NCBI GenBank assembly: GCA_031761405.1
Contig: JASEVX010000337.1
Coordinates: forward strand, 115,843 to 179,842
Direction: 5' to 3'
DNA from: Serripes groenlandicus
Lineage: Eukaryota; Mollusca; Bivalvia; Cardiida; Cardiidae
Length of the DNA: 64,000 nucleotides
Part shown: one piece after another, positions 42,181 to 54,700 of the stretch
How positions within the stretch are numbered: position 1 is the first letter of the stretch
How the letters are laid out: each line of letters starts with the position of its first letter
The notes under the pieces: model-generated
Databases searched by the model: none
Seen by the model: only the letters and a program-made list of their open reading frames with translations
Told to the model about the DNA's origin: nothing
Made by a program: the position numbers and the translations under genes

Positions 42181-42784
42181 CGATGATTAAATGTTTTCAT
42201 TTGTGATCTAGTATCTGACTTATTCAGACAGCGTCCCTTCTCTGATTAAACAGGGCGAATACAATCGACTTGAGTCTTCTGAACTTGTAAATATATATTT
42301 TTTTGTTAAAGGGCACTTATGTAGAAATAAAACAAACAAGGGAATGAGCTCCATTTCTATTTCGTCTATTCACGTGTATGCACTTTATGAAATATTTCGT
42401 ACAGGAAAACAAAGCATCAAAATAATACAATGAATTTTCGGGGGCTGAAAACTTCTTCAAGTGAAAACCTCAAAAATATATTTATAAACAGAAAAATATA
42501 GTTCAATTTTGTATTTCTACATATGGTTGAATATAAATAAAGAGACCGAATAAGGAAGCATTTTTATTCCCCGTATCTTAGGGAGAAACACTTAAAGAGA
42601 AATATTTGTAATTAGACGTTTTAGTTTAAAAATAAAACGGCTATATATTTGGGCCTTATCCTGCTTAAACAGTTTTAAAAATTGCAAGGTATGTGATATC
42701 TTTTAAGCTGACCATGACTGGGAAGAATCTATGAAAATGTCATTAAACAATGATTGGTGACTGATTCCAGTTCTACCGTCTGTA
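42181..42784. other. intergenic, nothing recognised
   Basis: AT-rich unique sequence without supported exons. Confidence 0.45.
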
Positions 42785-43625
42785 ATTGTAAAATGACAAT
42801 TTCAAAATTGGAGGAAATACACTCAATTCTATGGGAAAATGTAAGGTGCGACATTACTTTTGGCCAGGTACTTTAGATCAGTTACTGTACCGTGTTTGAT
42901 CAAGGTAAACACACCTTTACAAAAAGCAGGAATGCTATCTGAACTCTGGCTCAGCAAACACTGTCGACCCTGATCAAACCATGCAAATGTGCAGGCTGAT
43001 CTTGGTCTACACTGTTGACATGCATTTGTCCAACTAATCAAATACTTGGCAGCTTTACTAGCATGGCCTCTGGTTAGATATGTAATGGCACCACCAACAC
43101 GACATGTGTTGTCTCGGCAAATGGTTGGCATGTATGTTAGTTCTGTCCTTACTTACATGGCTGACCATTTGCTCTAACGTCGCTTTAATTATGCAACACA
43201 GGCTGATTGAAAAGGACCCTTATCCAGTAAAAGTGGCTATAGTATTAGGGTGTACTTGTAGTTTCATTTCTCACGAATTCAAGAACTTATCAGAGATAGT
43301 ATGGTTATATGACTGCTTTGTAAGTTCAGTAAGGGTCAAATGAAAAATGCAGTTGCTAGAGTGCACAATGTCACACCTGACATTTTCCCAGAGAATTTAG
43401 TGTATTTCCACCAATTTTGAAAATGTCATAAAACAATGATTAGTGACTGATTCCAGTTCTACCCTCTGTTTTTTTAGAATGACATTTTCAAAATTGGAGG
43501 AAATACACAAAATTTCAATGGAAAAATGTAAGAAGCGACATTACTTTTTGCCAGGTACTGTAGATCAGCTACGGTACCGTGTTTGATCAAGGTAACTAAA
43601 CAACAAACCTTTACCAAAAGCGGAT
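42785..43625. repeat. dispersed repeat in two copies
   Basis: CAAAATTGGAGGAAATACAC, TGTACCGTGTTTGATCAAGG and related blocks occur at 42806-43030 and 43485-43625, and again at 49320-49510. It includes TGCAGGCTGATCTTGGTCTA. Class unknown. Confidence 0.65.
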
Positions 43626-43636
43626 GGCTGACAGAC

Positions 43637-44306
43637 TGATTGATTGATTGATTGGTGTTAAACGCCGTTTTTAACAGTTTCTCAGTCATATCATGACAGA
43701 CTGATTGATTGATTGATTGGTGTTAAACGCCGTTTTTAACAGTTTCTCAGTCATATCATGACAGACTGATTGATTGATTGATTGATTGGTGTTAAACGCC
43801 GTTTTTAACAATTTCTCAGTCATATCATGGCGGCCAGTTTACCTACTCGTGTGTTTTGGTTTTCTCACACCAGTACAACACACGACATTCTTTCCAAGCA
43901 ACGGGCTGCTTTTCCACATAGACTAAGTCCATTGGTGAAAGACAAATGACGCATGTCTCATTGACGTTTGTCAAATGTCGAAATAATGTTGGAATGAATG
44001 TATATTGTTTAATGGCGCATCGACAGCTAAGGTCATTTAGCGCGCAATTAAATTTATTTATTCATGATCCCTGGGTAAACAAACCAGTACTAGGCTAGAA
44101 AATGTGCCTTGCCCAAGGGCACTCAACTATGACCGAATTGCCGCGACCGGGAATCGAACCAGTGACACCCTGTTTCGAAATCCCCGACGCTAACCACTCG
44201 ACCACAGCGGATTCCTGAAATAATGTTGGCCGAGCCGGGATTCGAACTCACGACCCCTGGATTGACAGCCCTTGTCGCTACTAACGGAGCTATTTGGGCT
44301 CGGCTT
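43637..44306 (-). mobile_element. type-1 SINE, triplicated tail end, with nested SINE
   Basis: The tail-side segment (GATTGATTGATTGGTGTTAA..TCTCAGTCATATCATG) is present three times. The tRNA-like head ends near 44300. GCTGACAGAC flanks the whole at 43627-43636 and 44307-44316. A type-3 SINE is inserted inside. Confidence 0.85.
43993..44216 (-). mobile_element. tRNA-derived SINE, type 3, nested, 13-base target duplication
   Basis: The minus-strand head GGAATCCGCTGTGGTCGAGT..GTTCGATTCCC is tRNA-like. The body carries GTGCCCTTGGGCAAGGCAC. GAAATAATGTTGG is duplicated at 43980-43992 and 44217-44229, so it entered the older type-1 SINE. Confidence 0.9.
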
Positions 44307-44314
44307 GCTGACAG

Positions 44315-44780
44315 ACGGACGGACGGGGAAAATCTTCCTTCATGCACATCCTCAGGTTGTGTACTGCAACTGTGTAAAGTTTGATCAGAATCGGTCTAGC
44401 AGTTAAGGAGAAGTTGCGCTTACATTACATATGGACATACAGACGGATTGCGGACAGATGGACGGACGGACATGGAAAATCTTACTTCATAGTTCATGCA
44501 CACCCCAGGTTGTGTACTGCAACTGTGTAAAGTTTTATCTAAATCGGTCCAGCCATTTAGATGTGGAAGTGCTTACAAGAATATGGACAGACGGACGGAC
44601 GGAGAGGGAAAATCTCCCTTCATGCACATCCTCAGGTTGTGTACTGCAATTGTGTAAAGTTTCATCAGAATCGGTCCAGCCGTGTAGGAGGAGTAGTGCT
44701 TATAAGAAATGTGGACAGATGGACAGACAGGTATAAAAATGGCCATAACTTGAATAAAATGCAGGAAAGAGTTATCTAAC
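44315..44780 (+). repeat. three-copy ~130-base units
   Basis: CATGCACATCCTCAGGTTGT, TACTGCAACTGTGTAAAGTT and AATCGGTC recur at about 44341, 44497 and 44620 between GGACGGACGG tracts. One more unit lies at 57340. Confidence 0.8.
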
Positions 44781-44996
44781 ATGATGATCTACATACGTGG
44801 GGTGGTGGGGCAGGGTTGTAGAAAGTTTCAATGCAATACATGTAGTATTTAAGTACTTACATGCAAAACCTTAACCAAGGTGTGATGCGGACGCCGACGC
44901 CAGGGTGAGTAGTATAGCTCTCATATTCTTCGAATAGTCAAGCTCAAAAGGCACATATTCCAATATATCAATCAATACACCGAAATAAGTATAACA

Positions 44997-46462
44997 AACA
45001 AGAGGGCCATGATGGCCATTGAATCGCTCACCTGATTTTTTTTTTTCACTTTAGCTATATAAGCCTCGCCCCCTGGCAGCCATAGTTTCCGACCAATCAA
45101 CATGGCTTTGAAGGAATCTGATAGAGGGTCACCCTAGGAACATTTCTACAAAATTATTTGAAAATCGGCCAGATACTTTTGGAGAAGAAGATTTTTTAAG
45201 TTTTCACTATAGCCATATAATGCAAAATAGCCCTGCCTATTGGCGGCCATGTTTTTTGACCAATCAACATGGCTTGAAGGAATCTGAAAGTGGGTCATCC
45301 AAGGAACATTTCTACAAAATTATTTGAAAATCGGGCCGACACTTTTGGAGAAGAAGATTTTTTAAGTTTGCACTATAGCCATATAAGGCAAAATAGCCCC
45401 CCCCCCCCGGCGGTCATGTTTTTCGACCAATCAACATGGCTTGAAGGAATCTGATAGAGGGTCACCCAAGGAACATTTCTACAAAATCATTTGAAAATCA
45501 GCCTGACACTTTCGGAGGAGAAGATTTTTTAAGTTTTCACTATAGCCATATAAGGCAAAATAGCCCCGCCCCCTGGCGGCCGTGTTTTTTGACCAATCAA
45601 CATGGCTTGAAGGAATCTGGTAGAGGGTCATCCAAGGAACATTTCTACAAAATTATTTGAAAATCTGCCAACCAGTTTGGGAGAAGAAGAATTTTGAAGT
45701 TTTTTTCGTTTCGTTGCCATGGAAACCAGAATTCTGCATGGATCCCTAAAATTTGAAGGAATTCTGGTGAGGTCATTAAGAGGATGCTTTCTGTGAAGTT
45801 TCATCCCAATTGACCCACTGGTTACTGAGGAGAAGATGTTGAAGATTTTTAAAGTTTTCACTTTGGCCATATAAGGCAAAATAGCCCCCGCCCCCTGCCG
45901 GCCATGTTTTTCGACCAATCAACATTGCTTGAAGGAATCTGATAGAGGGTCACCCAAGGAACATTTCTACAAAATTATTTGAAAATCGGCCTGACGCTTA
46001 TGGAGGAGAAGATTTTTTAAGTTTTCATTATAGCCATAAAAGGCAAAATAGCCCCGCCCCCTGGCGGCCATGTTTTTTAACCAATCAACATGGCTTGAAG
46101 GAATCTGATAGAGGATTACCCAAGGAACATTTCTACAAACCTATTTGAAAATCGGCCTCACACTTTTGGAGGAGAAGATTTTTTAAGTTTGCACTATAGC
46201 CATATAAGGCAAAATAGCCCCGCCCCCCTGGCGGCCATGTTTTTTGACCAATCAACACGGCTTGAAGGAATCTGATAGAGGGTCATCCAAGGAACATTTC
46301 TACAAAATTATTTGAAAATCTGCCAACCAATTTGGGAGAAGAAAAATTTTGAAGTTTTTTCGGTTTCGTTGCCATGGAAACCAGAATTTTGCATGGATCC
46401 CAAAAATTTGAAGGAATTCTGGTGAGGTCATTGAGAGGATGCTTCCTGTGAAGTTTCATCCA
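44997..46462 (+). mobile_element. tandem-unit element, about nine ~155-base units
   Basis: Starts AACAAGAGGGCCATGATGGCC-like. Units read CAACATGGCTTGAAGGAATC, TGATAGAGGGTCACCCAAGG and ATAGCCCCGCCCCCTGGCGG; two end units carry GTTGCCATGGAAACCAGAAT. It runs into the foldback at 46463. Confidence 0.82.
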
Positions 46463-46926
46463 AAAATCTTGTTAACACTTACTGACGTCACCACTGAGGG
46501 ACATGAGTAAAATTCCACCGATGTTTCATGGCTTAATATGATATCGGAGTACCGTCAAGTCACTCTGGCATCACTTAAACCTACTCTGACGTAGGACAAA
46601 GGGCTCTGACCTCAGTGGTGACGTCAGTAAGCTCTGGTGCTGGAGGGCTCTGACGTCAGTGTAGGTATAAGTGATGCCAGAGTGACTGGACCGTACCCAG
46701 ATATCATATTAAGCCATGAAACATCGGTGGAATTTTACTCATGTCCCTCAGTGGTGACGTCAGTAAGCTCTGGTGCTGTAGGACAAAGGGCTCTGACGTC
46801 AGTGTAGGTTTAAGTGATGCCAGAGTGACTTGACCGTACCCAGATATCATATTAAGCCATGAAACATCGGTGGAATTTTACTCATGTCCCTCAGTGGTGA
46901 CGTCAGTAAGTGTTAACAAGATTTTT
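46463..46926. repeat. foldback structure with TGACGTCA sites
   Basis: The left arm (46463-46545) is the reverse complement of 46843-46926 over about 84 bases, AAAAATCTTGTTAACACTTA onward. A second copy of the right arm starts at 46700, about 143 bases earlier. The arms and centre carry GTGACGTCAGTAAG several times. Confidence 0.88.
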
Positions 46927-48040
46927 CTTCATTTGGCCTAGTGATCTATATTGTGTTACCTGATATGACCCGTATTCCAATATGGACTAGATATCATCAA
47001 GACAACATTCTGACAAAGTTTCAACTTGCTCATAGTAAAAATGCGGCCTCCAGAGTTTGAACAATATTTTCCTTTATTGACCTTGTTTCTGACCCAATAT
47101 GACCCATATTCAAACTTGACCTAGATATGATTCAGACAAACATCTGACAAAATTTCTAGCTGCTGAAGCAAAAAATGCGGCATCCAAAGTGTTAACAAGA
47201 TTTTCCTTCAATTTGGCCTAGTGACCTAGTTTTATGACCCTACATGATCCATATTTGAACTTGGCTTAGATATCGTTTAGATAAACATTCTCATCAAATG
47301 TCAAGATGCTGTAGCTAAAAAAAATGCATCTTCTACAGAGTTAACCAGATTTTCCTTCTATTTGAACTAGTGACCTAGTTTCTGACCCAATATGACCCAT
47401 ATTCAAACTTTCAAGCAAAAAATGCAGCCTCTCGAGTGTTAACAAGATTTGACCTTTTTGACCCGACATGACCCATGTTCCAACATGACCTACATATCAT
47501 CAAGACAAACAATCTGATAAAGTTTCAACATGCTCAAGTTGAAAATGCGGCTTCTATAGTGTTAACAAGATTTCCCCTCAATTTGGCCTAGTGACCTAGT
47601 TTCTGACCCAATATGACCCATATTCAAACTTGACCTCACAACGTTTAAGACAAACATTCTAACAAAATTTCAAACTGCTGAAACACAAATTGCGGCCTCT
47701 GGAGTGTTACTGTGACCTTGACTTTAGACGTACTGACCTCAAAATCAATAGGGGTCTTCTACCGGGCTTGGCCATCCTGCATACCAAGTATGAAGTTCCT
47801 CGGCCCAAGTGTTCTTCAGTTATTGAGCGGAAACCATTTTTTACCTCACAAGGTCCCCATGACCTTAACCTTTGACCTTCTGACATCTAAATCAATAGGG
47901 GTCATCTACTGGTCATGACCAACCTGCATAGCAAGTATGAAATTCCTACGCCCAAGCGTTCTTCAGTTATTGAGCGAAAACAAGTGTGATGGACAGACCG
48001 GGCAAAAACAATATATCACCCCCATGAATGGGGGAGACAT
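46927..48040 (+). repeat. two kinds of ~150-base units and an element end
   Basis: First about five GTGTTAACAAGATTTTC/TTGGCCTAGTGACC units, then units with ACATCTAAATCAATAGGGGT and GTTCTTCAGTTATTGAGCGG. It ends CCCCCATGAATGGGGGAGAC (a hairpin) followed by ATAATAA. Similar units resume at 48845. Confidence 0.75.
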
Positions 48041-48491
48041 AATAAACTGTGAAGCTGAAACATACACGAGACTATCATACATGATGTATGCGATACTTAT
48101 CACAGCCCGCGACAACACGAATTCAATAGGGTAGAATTATACGTAAATAAAAAGACGTTAAACTAGAATGGAGTGCTCCGTGGAGCACGTGTGTCACCTG
48201 CACCTGCTCATTGAAAGTGTGACGAAAAAGTGTGACAAAAAAGTGTGATGAACAGACAGACAGACAGACGCCGGACAAAAAAAAAAGAAATTCCTAAGTG
48301 CCTACCATGCTACACAGGGTGACACAAAAAGGGCACATGAAAAGATTAGGTAGGCTTTACAGTGCCGTCAGAGAATCACGTAGGGAAATGCAATGGAATT
48401 ATTCAATGGGCAACATTTCACAATCCTCGAATGTATCACAAAAATATCTTAAGATGGGGTTACCAAAGATGGATTTAAAATAAGGATTTGA

Positions 48492-48728
48492 TACCTTCTT
48501 AAGAAAGTCGCCTTATATGTCTTTGGCAGACCTCTAAAAGCAAAAGAAGTAAGGGTAAAGCATAAATATCAGCCCGACTGGTTTAATGCCAATATTCTTA
48601 GCGCTATACATCAGCGCGATCAATTTAAAGCGTCGCAAATGTATTTAGAATATAAAACTGCACGTAATAATGTCATAAAACAAATTAAAAAAGCTAGGAA
48701 AAGTACCTATGAAACTAAAATAAACTAG
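48492..48728 (+). pseudogene. non-LTR retrotransposon fragment (between EN and RT)
   Basis: An open stretch of 79 codons without ATG. It reads GRPLKAKEVRVKHKYQPDWF, NILSAIHQRDQFK, YKTARNNVIKQIKKARKSTY and then TAG. The pattern W-F-N..I..AI..RD....Y...RN.V...I.KA.K..Y is typical of the linker between endonuclease and reverse transcriptase in LINE elements. No RT follows. The open frame just upstream (48298-48483) is basic but not recognisable. Confidence 0.68.
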
Positions 48729-48844
48729 AGATTGCTTTTTTGAAAAAGCGCTTGTCTCCCCATTTGTGTGGTCGTAGGGGAGGAAAAGAAATGATGGAGA
48801 TGAATTTTTTAGTTTTGGACTGGAGATGAAGCAACAGTGACAAT

Positions 48845-49320
48845 CCTCAGTTATTGAGCGGAAACCATTTTTCAGCTTAGGGTTACCATGACCTTGGTCT
48901 TTGACCTAGTGACCTCAAAATCAGTAGGGGTCATTTGCTGCTGGTGACCAACCTGCACACCAAGTATGAAGTTCCTGGGCCCAAGCAATCTTCAGTTATT
49001 GAGCGGAAACCATTGTTCAGCCAATGGTCACCGCGACCTTGACCTTTGACCTACTGACATCAAAATCAATAGGGGTCATCTACAGGTTAGGACCAAGCTG
49101 CACACCAAGTATTAAGTTCCTGGGTATAAGCGTTCTTGAGTTATTGAGTAAAACACATTTTTCAGCTGAAGGTTACCGTGACCTTTGACATTTGACCTTG
49201 TGACCTCAAAATCAAACTAATTCAATAAAGGTCATTTACTGGTTAGGACCAACCTGCACACCAGGTATGAAGTTCCTCAACATAAGCATTCTTTAGTTAT
49301 TGAGAGGAAACCACTAAATT
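48845..49320 (+). repeat. ~150-base units with nuclear-receptor-like half-sites
   Basis: Three or four units with TTCAGTTATTGAGCGGAAAC and AAAATCAATAGGGGTCAT. Each holds TGACCT-type half-sites; near 49040 TGACCTTTGACCT is a perfect direct repeat with one-base spacing. Confidence 0.75.
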
Positions 49321-49594
49321 CTATGGGAAAATGTTAGGTGTGACATTAACTTCAGCCAGGTACTGTAGATCAGCTACGGTACCATGTTTGATCAAGGTCA
49401 GCACACCTTTACCAAAAGCAGGAATGCTATGTGAATTCTGGCTCAGCAAACACTGTAGACCCTGATCAAACTATGCAAATGCGCAGGCTGATCACGGTCT
49501 ACACTGTTGCTAATCACAGCGGATTCCTACGATGTGTGAAGTATGAAGTAGTTTGATTTTTTTATAAACACACCTGATGCATGCATGCATGTCA

Positions 49595-49643
49595 GACAAT
49601 TTGCCATGATATAAGCTGGACTGGCTTTCAGCAAGTGAAGCTA
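49595..49643 (+). mobile_element. orphan 3' end of a tandem-unit element
   Basis: CCATGATATAAGCTGGACTG, the hairpin CTGGCTTTCAGCAAG and TGAAGCTAAAAG. Confidence 0.6.
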
Positions 49644-50470
49644 AAAGTTTATTTCAAAACATTGATACAAACTTACAGCACTTTAAGTCTTCAATAAGTG
49701 TTTGTGAAGTATAAAACAGCACTTAAATACACAGCTGCTTTCGTAAAACCCAAATTACATGTTTTCCAAAATTTCTCTTCCCCTACTTCATGTATGTTTC
49801 TCAAGTGAGAGCACTTATGAAAAGCGTTATTATCAATTCTTAAACACATTCATTTATTTTAATCACAGAGAACTTCCAGTGTAGTAATACATCTTACCTC
49901 CTTTTGATGTAAAAGGATCTGGATTAATATAACTACATTCATGTGCAGATATGCAGACTTCAGACATATTTTCACTTGATGACAGTTAAGCCAATTACAG
50001 AAAAATGGGGAAATACCTCAAAACAAGCAAAATGTTTCCCGCAGTGTTTACACATTCTCCATCAAAACTTTAGATCATAATTTCCAGATATTACATTGTG
50101 TTCAATGTATATGACCCTGAAAACACCCTATCTAGTGAACAGTTACATCTTGCATCAAATTACACATTTGTAGCATAAATGTATAGTATTGAAAAGGTTT
50201 TGCCATGTTTTGGTCATGAGTTTATTATTCATAATTGTAATGTCCATATATGTTGTCTATATTGTAATACACCTTAGATGCCAACTGCCTACATTTTCTG
50301 ATTACATGTATTTTGTTACACAATGCACTAAATGAAATTATTGTTACCAACTTTCTTCACAACTTGGTCAACTATTGTCAGTACAATGTGACATTGACAA
50401 ATAATGACTGTCGGTAGAGCTCATTAAAACCTTCTCAAATGGTTCCAAAGCCAAATACTCCTGCAAATTG
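49644..50470. other. AT-rich stretch, one weak exon candidate
   Basis: Unique sequence. Only the donor-bearing stretch at 49898-49974 caught attention. Confidence 0.4.
49898..49974 (-). CDS. possible exon, maybe kinase tail
   Basis: A short open stretch with a near-perfect minus-strand donor (GGAG|GTAAGA) reading NMSEVCISAHECSYINPDP. It lies downstream of the kinase C-lobe exon, where a tail exon is expected. The acceptor is poor and neither donor option of the C-lobe exon gives the right phase, so this is only a candidate. Confidence 0.2.
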
Positions 50471-50471
50471 A

Positions 50472-50985
50472 AACAAGAAGGTCATGTAAGCCCGAGATCG
50501 CTCACCTGAATTAGGCAATGTGATTTCTTGCCAACCACAATAGATTCTATATTTTACCAACCAACATGCCTTGAGGTATTAAATCTTGTAAAGGGTCACC
50601 CAAGAAACATTCCTACAAATTATTTGGAAATTTACCAGATACTTTCAAAACAGAAGATTTTTAAAGTTTTCAGTATAAACATATGAGGCAAAACAGACCA
50701 ATTTTTTTCAACAATCAACCTGCCTTAAAGGAATGAAAAAAAAGGTCATCCAAGAAATATTTCTACAAAGGATTGAAACAATTTCACTATAGCCATGTAA
50801 GGCAAAACCGCCCGCATCCGGGCGGCCTATAACTTGGGAATCCAATGATGCATGGTTGAGATGTGGGCAAGACATGCAAGGTTAATATCCCAATTGACCC
50901 ACTGGTTACAGAGCAGAAGATGTTGACAGTCAAAGGGTGATCACAATTACTCACTTTGAGCACAAAGTGCCAAGGTGAGCTAAAA
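50472..50985 (+). mobile_element. tandem-unit element, diverged
   Basis: Starts AACAAGAAGGTCATGTAAGC with ATCGCTCACCTGAA. Three degraded units follow. It ends in a short hairpin region and GGTGAGCTAAAA. Confidence 0.68.
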
Positions 50986-51194
50986 CATATAACATTTCAA
51001 GGATATAAAAAGTAGTCATTTAATTCTAACAATTTTTCTTTGATTTTTTTTTTTTAAATTACAAGAATTTTAATAGCAGCATAAAAAGACAATATAGAAA
51101 TATATAGCTTAAACTTAAGGAAAATGGTGAATCCTTTCACACATTAAACAAATCTGCGGAAAACTTTAAACACATATGGACCAAAATATGGAAA

Positions 51195-51305
51195 ATTTAT
51201 GAACAATTATTGAAAACATTGTGGTGAAAGGAGAATTTGCTTATATTGAGCAATTTCTCTTGATGTCACAATGTTTTCATCTGCTGCAGGAGTCTATATC
51301 AGGGT
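51195..51305. mobile_element. MITE core, degenerate
   Basis: ATTGTGGTGAAAGGAGAATT and GAGCAATTTCTCTTGATGTC form the family hairpin, followed by CATCTGCTGCAGGAGTC. It lies in the FGFR-like gene just after the C-lobe exon. Confidence 0.55.
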
Positions 51306-51448
51306 TCTCAATTGACATGTCAGCCCTATATTGTTGGTACTCAAAACATCGTCTCTGTTAGACAATTCTTCTAAGAACCACAACATAGGTTTTAATGAAT
51401 AAAAAGAGAAATTTTGAGAATCAAAGTAATCATAGATTCCTACCTCAC

Positions 51449-51764
51449 CCGTACAAGATTTTGCTGTTATCATCCCATCTATCTCTTCAACCAGTTCCGT
51501 AAAGGACGGGCGCTCTTCGGGCACATGCTGCCAACAAGTCAACATGATTTGGTAAAGTTCTGGTGGTGCGTAGGGCGGCCTCTTCATCCTATGCCCTTTG
51601 CGTAATTTCGCAAACAGTTTTTCAACAGGAACAGAGGGGTACGGGTCATCTCCAAGAGTGAAGATTTCCCACAGCAAAACACCGTATGACCAAACGTCCG
51701 TTTTTGACGTGTATTTTCTGTCAAACAGAGCTTCGGGCGCCATCCATTTCACTGGTAACATACC
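51449..51764 (-). CDS. FGFR-like exon: end of activation segment and C-lobe
   Basis: Minus-strand acceptor ATTTCCAG, then GGT-ATG-TTA. The exon starts just where vertebrate FGFR genes have the boundary before GRLPVKW. It carries the APE motif, the DVWS helix and the RP.F Arg. The donor is either G|GTGAGG (51448) or GAG|GTAGGA (51443). The tail exon was not identified with confidence. Confidence 0.88.
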
Positions 51765-54700
51765 CTGGAAATATCAATATAGGAATTACTTCTACATTTT
51801 ATTGTTAAACCCTTTCCCATAAACAGAAAACCTGCAGCAGATGACTTTGAAAGAATATTTGCAACAACAAACCGCTGAAGACGGTAAGACCGAATTGTCG
51901 GCAATTTGACCTTGAAAATCGCCAGACCAAGGACAAGGTCAAAGTAACCATAGAAATCAATCGAACTTTTTCTTGTTCAAGTTTGTAACCCTTTCCAGTG
52001 CTCAGATTTTGCCTCAACATGAAACTTTAACCAAAATGTTGATGGATAGACAGACAGACGGACAGACATGGCCAATCTATAGACCGGAATTGCTTTCAAG
52101 CAATCCGGCCAAAGATTTGAAAAATCTGTATAAATGATAGTACATGTATAATAATTGATTTAACTTGAAAACACTGTGACAAAAGGCGAAATTGCTTGTT
52201 TTGAGCAATTTCCAATTTTGTCACAGTGTATTAAAGAGTTGTCTGCTGCATATGCATCAGAAAGCATCTATATTGTGGTTAAGGGTTAAAGGCATAGTGG
52301 TTGCCAAATTCCTGGAAAGTTAAAATTCCATCAGTGAAATTGCAATTGCTTATTTTCAAACAATAATCCCATTCACTTTGAAACAACTATTATAACAAGT
52401 GCTGTTGGAGGACAGCGCACTTGACTATTCCATCGCATATAAATTTAAGTTACTGAGATATGGACTCTAATACAAAACATTAACCAGAACTTCTTAAAGG
52501 ATGATAATTTGCATTATGAGCAGGATAGAGTTATTTAATTTGATTAATTTCATAGGTGTGATGGTTGGGAAGGGTTTTATAAAGTTTAAATATCAAAGGC
52601 ATTGGGCTAATACTTTTAGTCAAGAAGATTCTCTAAGTTTTTCCCCTATACGAGCCTAGATGTAAAACAAGAGGCCCAAGGGCTATATTTTGAACAATCT
52701 TGGTAGAGGTCCACTAGTTGTAGCTACATACCAAATAGTAAAGGCCTGTGCCTTCTTGTTTTAGACAAGAAGATATTTAAGGTTTTTCCCTATACCAGTC
52801 TATGTTAAACAATTGACCCCCGGGAGGGGCCATTTTTGACCCCAGGGCTATAATTTGACCAATCTTGGTGAAGGTCCACTAGATGATACTACATACTAAA
52901 TATCAATGGCCTGTGCCTTCTACTTTCAGACAAGAATTGTCAGATGACAATGGAGCTCGCCTAGGGGTGCTGTTTATAAAGTGGTATTTAGATTAAATTA
53001 AATGTTAAACGTTAAACGCAAACCTTAAACCTTGTAACTGAACCAAGTAGAAATGACCTTGACCTTGACCAGGGGTCAGGACGGGTTTGGTGGTGTGCGT
53101 AGATGGATGACCAATAGTTCGTAAATGTATAAACTAAATATGAAACCAATCAATGTCATAATAGTGACTGCAGAGTGACATGTTAAACGTTAAACGCAAA
53201 CCTTAAACCTTGTAACTGAACCAAGTAGAAATGACCTTGACCTTGACCCAGGGTCAGGACGGGTGTAGTGAAATGCGTAGATGGATGACCAATAGTTCCT
53301 AAATGTATAAACTGAATATGAAAGCAATCAATGTCATAATAGTGAATGCAGAGTGATATGTTAAACGTTAAACGCAAACCTTAAACCTTGTAACAGAACC
53401 AAGTAGAAATGACCTTGACCTTGACACAGGGTCAGGAAGTGTGTAGTGGTGTGCGTAGATTGATTACCAATAGTTCATAAACGTATAAATTAAATATGAA
53501 AGCAATCAATGTCATAATAATGCATGCAGAGTGATATGTTAAACAGAAACCTTAAACCATATAACAGAACCAAGTAGAAATGACCTTGACCTTGACCCAG
53601 GGTCAGGACGGGTGTAGTGGGGTGCGTAGATGGACCAATAGTTCCTAAATGTATAAACTAAATATGAAAGCAATCAATGTCATAATAGTGAATGCAGAGT
53701 GATATGTTAAACATTAAACGCAAACCTTAAACCTTGTAACTGAACCAAGTAGAAATGACATTGACCTTGACCCAGGTGCAGGACGGGTGTAGTGGTGTGC
53801 GCAGATGGATGACCAATAGTTCCTAAATGTATAAACTAAATATGAAAGCAATCACTGTCATAATAGTGACTGCAGAGTGATATGTTAAACGTTAAACGCA
53901 AACCTTAAACCTTGTAACTGAACCAAGTAGAAATGACCTTGACCTTGACCCAGGGTCAGAACGGGTGTAGTGGTGTGCGTAGATGAATGACCAATAGTTC
54001 CTAAATGTATAAACTAAATATGAAAGCAATCAATGTCATAATAGTGAATGCAGAGTGATATGTTAAACGTTAAACGCAAACCTTAAACCTTGTAACTGAA
54101 CCAAGTAGAACCAAGTAGAAATGACCTTGACCTTGACCCAGAGTCAGGACGGGTGTAGTGGGGTGCGTAGATGGACCAATAGTTCCTAAATGTATAAACT
54201 AAATATGAAAGCAATCAATGTCATAATAGTGAATGCAGAGTGATATGTTAAACATTAAACGCAAACCTTAAACCTTGTAACTGAACCAAGTAGAAATGAC
54301 ATTGACCTTGACCCAGGTACAGGACGGGTGTAGTGGTGTGCGCAGATGGATGACCAATAGTTCCTAAATGTATAAACTAAATATGAAAGCAATCACTGTC
54401 ATAATAGTGACTGCAGAGTGATATGTTAAACGTTAAACGCAAACCTTAAACCTTGTAACTGAACCAAGTAGAAATGACCTTGACCCAGGGTCAGAACTGG
54501 TGTAGTGGTGTGCGTAGATGGATGACCAATAGTTCCTAAATCTATAAACTAAATATGAAAGCAATCAATGTCATAATAGTGAATGCAGAGTGATATGTTA
54601 AACGTTAAACGCAAACCTTAAACCTTGTAACTGAACCAAGTAGAACCAAGTAGAAATTACCTTGACCTTGACCCAGGGTCAGGACGGGTGTAGTGGTGTG

